Below, piece by piece: positions 62,420-64,000 of a stretch of DNA of 64,000 nucleotides. How positions within the stretch are numbered: the stretch's first letter is position 1; each line of letters starts with the position of its first letter. Below the pieces are notes generated by a model, which did not search any database, was not told the origin of the DNA, and worked only from the letters and a program-made list of their open reading frames with translations. A program made the position numbers and the translations under genes. The stretch comes from Pseudoalteromonas rubra (GTDB lineage Bacteria > Pseudomonadota > Gammaproteobacteria > Enterobacterales > Alteromonadaceae). The stretch covers positions 1,302,001-1,366,000 of the forward strand of contig NZ_AHCD03000044.1 of the NCBI RefSeq assembly GCF_000238295.3, read 5' to 3'.

Positions 62420-64000
62420 ATGCCTTTTGCTAAACAGGTATTGGCAAAGACACCGGCCAGAAATAAACTTAGCCATGCTATGTTAATAGCGCTGTCGACG
62501 CTGACGTGTGGTTCGGCTCTGGCCGGTCAGTCTTTAGAGCCGGGCTTGGCTGCATCTAACAACTCGCTGCTTTTAAGTACAACATCGACCAAAGGTCATA
62601 CCCATGAAGGCCAGATTTGTGGGACGGATCACAATTCACAGGATTGGTCATCTATCCAAAAAGAAAATGTCAGACAGCAGTCGATTAGCTCCAGTTTCGC
62701 GACGCAAATTATGTCATCTTTGGCTAATCAGGAAGACTTGGCAGCAGAAAACGGCAATGGTATTCCTGGGCGCTATTACATTCCCGTGGTCGTGCATATC
62801 TATGGTGACAGGTATAACTGTGAATCAGGTACTTATTGTTTAACCGAACAAAAAGTGATTGATGGACTGAATAAATCCAATCAGGATTTCCTGGGTCTGA
62901 TCACAGATGACGGTCCTATCGCGCCAGAGTTTCAGGCGATACGCGAAAATCTGAATATTGAATTTGTGCTCGCCAAAAAAGATCCAAATGGTCAGCCTAC
63001 CAATGGTATCGTGCGCCATCCGCAAAAAGCAGGCTACGGTAAAGGCAGCGGTGTTGACGACCAGATTGCCGCCGATGCCTGGGATAACTTTAAGTACATG
63101 AATATCTATATTCAGCAAGATTTATATGATGATGGTTCAACCAACAACTCAGGTGTTGCCTGGTACCCTCAGTTAAGCATGTCGCAAAATGGGCTTTCTC
63201 GTGTTGTTTATAACGGGGACTATGTTGGTGCAAATACCAATGAAAACTTCCGCTCTGTGCTAACTCACGAATTTGGTCACTGGCTTAACCTGCCCCATAC
63301 TTTTGACGGCAATGTATGTACTATCCATTCTGAGGCATTTTGTAACGCGACCGGTGACGGATCATGTGATACACCACAAATGAGCAGCAGCATATTACAA
63401 AATAATGCAAAGAACTGCCTGGATCAGCCAACAAACACCGAGAACTTTATGCACTATTCGGATAACTATGCCATGTTCACACAAGATCAAGTGGACAGAA
63501 TGACCGCTGCGCTTCATGGCCCAGCCAGGGCAACGTTGTGGTCTAATGCAAACCTGATTGCCACAGGTCTTGAAGAATATACCAGTAATGCTGACCATCC
63601 CTGGGATGGTACTTCTGGCGCAGTGTTACCGCCAAAGGGTGATGTGATCCAGTCATTTTCTAATCTGTCTGGCCAGAAAGGTGATGTCGACAATTACGAG
63701 ATCACGGTTCCGGCAGGCACTCAGGCTGTCGCTTTCTACCTGGACGGTTACGATGAAGATCCGGATATGTATGTCTCCAAAGGTAAAGCACCGGTAAAAA
63801 ATGGAGATAACTGGGACGCTGATTTTATTTCATTCAGAAGTGCTGGCTCACCTGAGCTGGTCACAATCTCAGCCCCTTCAAGCACGGAGTCTTACCATAC
63901 GGCGATCGATGCATTTAGTGCATATTCTAATGCGACGCTCAGCGTAATTTCTGGTACAGATGATACACTGTGTAATGGCTGTGAGCGTGTGTTTTTGGCT
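62420..64000 (+). CDS. Secreted M43 (pappalysin/cytophagalysin-like) metalloprotease, 3' end outside window
   Basis: An open frame of 527 codons to the window edge, with AGGAG 8 nt before the ATG. N-terminal signal (about 1-38, ending SALA). A propeptide-like region follows, then the M43 catalytic domain (about 125-340) with HEFGHWLNLPH (zinc ligands H283, H287, H293; E284) and the Met-turn NFMHYS. A PPC-like C-terminal domain (about 400-500; SGQKGDVDNYEITVPAGTQAVAFYLDGYDEDPDMYVSKG) follows. The final residues (TLCNGCERVFLA) suggest another domain. Extracellular protein degradation. Confidence 0.93.
   Translation, partial: MPFAKQVLAKTPARNKLSHAMLIALSTLTCGSALAGQSLEPGLAASNNSLLLSTTSTKGHTHEGQICGTDHNSQDWSSIQKENVRQQSISSSFATQIMSSLANQEDLAAENGNGIPGRYYIPVVVHIYGDRYNCESGTYCLTEQKVIDGLNKSNQDFLGLITDDGPIAPEFQAIRENLNIEFVLAKKDPNGQPTNGIVRHPQKAGYGKGSGVDDQIAADAWDNFKYMNIYIQQDLYDDGSTNNSGVAWYPQLSMSQNGLSRVVYNGDYVGANTNENFRSVLTHEFGHWLNLPHTFDGNVCTIHSEAFCNATGDGSCDTPQMSSSILQNNAKNCLDQPTNTENFMHYSDNYAMFTQDQVDRMTAALHGPARATLWSNANLIATGLEEYTSNADHPWDGTSGAVLPPKGDVIQSFSNLSGQKGDVDNYEITVPAGTQAVAFYLDGYDEDPDMYVSKGKAPVKNGDNWDADFISFRSAGSPELVTISAPSSTESYHTAIDAFSAYSNATLSVISGTDDTLCNGCERVFLA

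Noticed and set aside
62280..62486. 68-codon plus-strand frame
   Set aside because: Overlaps the signal peptide of the M43 protease in another frame; the protease frame is far better supported.
1..64000. CRISPR arrays, tRNA or rRNA genes, complete insertion sequences, prophage
   Set aside because: No regularly spaced repeats, no cloverleaf or rRNA sequence recognised by eye, and no transposase, integrase or phage structural protein seen.

Overview
The window reads as chromosome of a marine gammaproteobacterium in the Alteromonadales, most likely Pseudoalteromonas. The evidence is gene content: minCDE next to ycgL, a chitinase-LPMO-chitinase cluster, a Vibrio/Alteromonadales-type TonB2 operon, an H-NOX nitric-oxide module and many chemotaxis and c-di-GMP proteins. 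Most of it is compact and gene-dense, with clear intrinsic terminators between convergent genes. The last ~5 kb is AT-rich and looks accessory.

Layout. 0-4 kb: tail of rnd, minCDE (minus strand), then ycgL and a lytic transglycosylase. 4-9 kb: a short-Q-loop (cyanide-insensitive type) cytochrome bd oxidase with a frameshifted GbsR/MarR regulator, an AhpD-like enzyme divergent from a MarR regulator across a perfect palindrome, and two small envelope genes. 9-20 kb: signalling block with a frameshifted Cache-GGDEF cyclase, a PAS-GGDEF-EAL protein, hemH, an Aer-like chemoreceptor, and an H-NOX/kinase pair divergent from a response regulator with a degenerate HD-GYP domain (HnoX/HnoK/HnoD-like). 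20-27.5 kb: three secreted chitin-degrading enzymes in a row (GH18, AA10 LPMO, GH18). 27.5-38 kb: mixed housekeeping, including a solute-binding protein, anmK, a Na/Pi symporter under a good Pho box, an orphan 7TMR histidine kinase, a DUF885 lipoprotein, ycgN and an MBL-fold lipoprotein. 38-45 kb: an alpha-mannoside utilisation locus (fructokinase, AGE-family mannose isomerase, MFS sugar transporter, GH92 mannosidase, BSP-family putative protease). Both of its promoters carry the same 14-bp LacI-type operator. 45-57 kb: a dCache chemoreceptor, then DUF3450-TtpC-ExbB2-ExbD2-TonB2-TPR, a surface lipoprotein of beta-helix type and a TonB-dependent receptor. 57-58.7 kb: a candidate structured small RNA, then asd under tandem met boxes. 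58.7-62.4 kb: sparse AT-rich region with a DUF2971 gene and a two-TM protein, several strong palindromes and a 15-bp inverted pair. 62.4 kb to the end: an open reading frame for a secreted M43 (pappalysin-like) metalloprotease that runs off the window.

How the parts fit. The organism appears to degrade chitin outside the cell and alpha-mannosides in the periplasm or at the surface. The mannan locus encodes a complete route from mannoside to mannose to fructose to fructose-6-phosphate. Nitric oxide sensing (H-NOX) probably feeds a phosphorelay towards c-di-GMP control. The TonB2 operon probably energises the receptor encoded next to it; a Pho-like box upstream hints at phosphate-related cargo. 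Two genes (the GbsR regulator and the Cache-GGDEF cyclase) each carry a single-base deletion in otherwise intact sequence, so assembly error or recent mutation must be considered for both.
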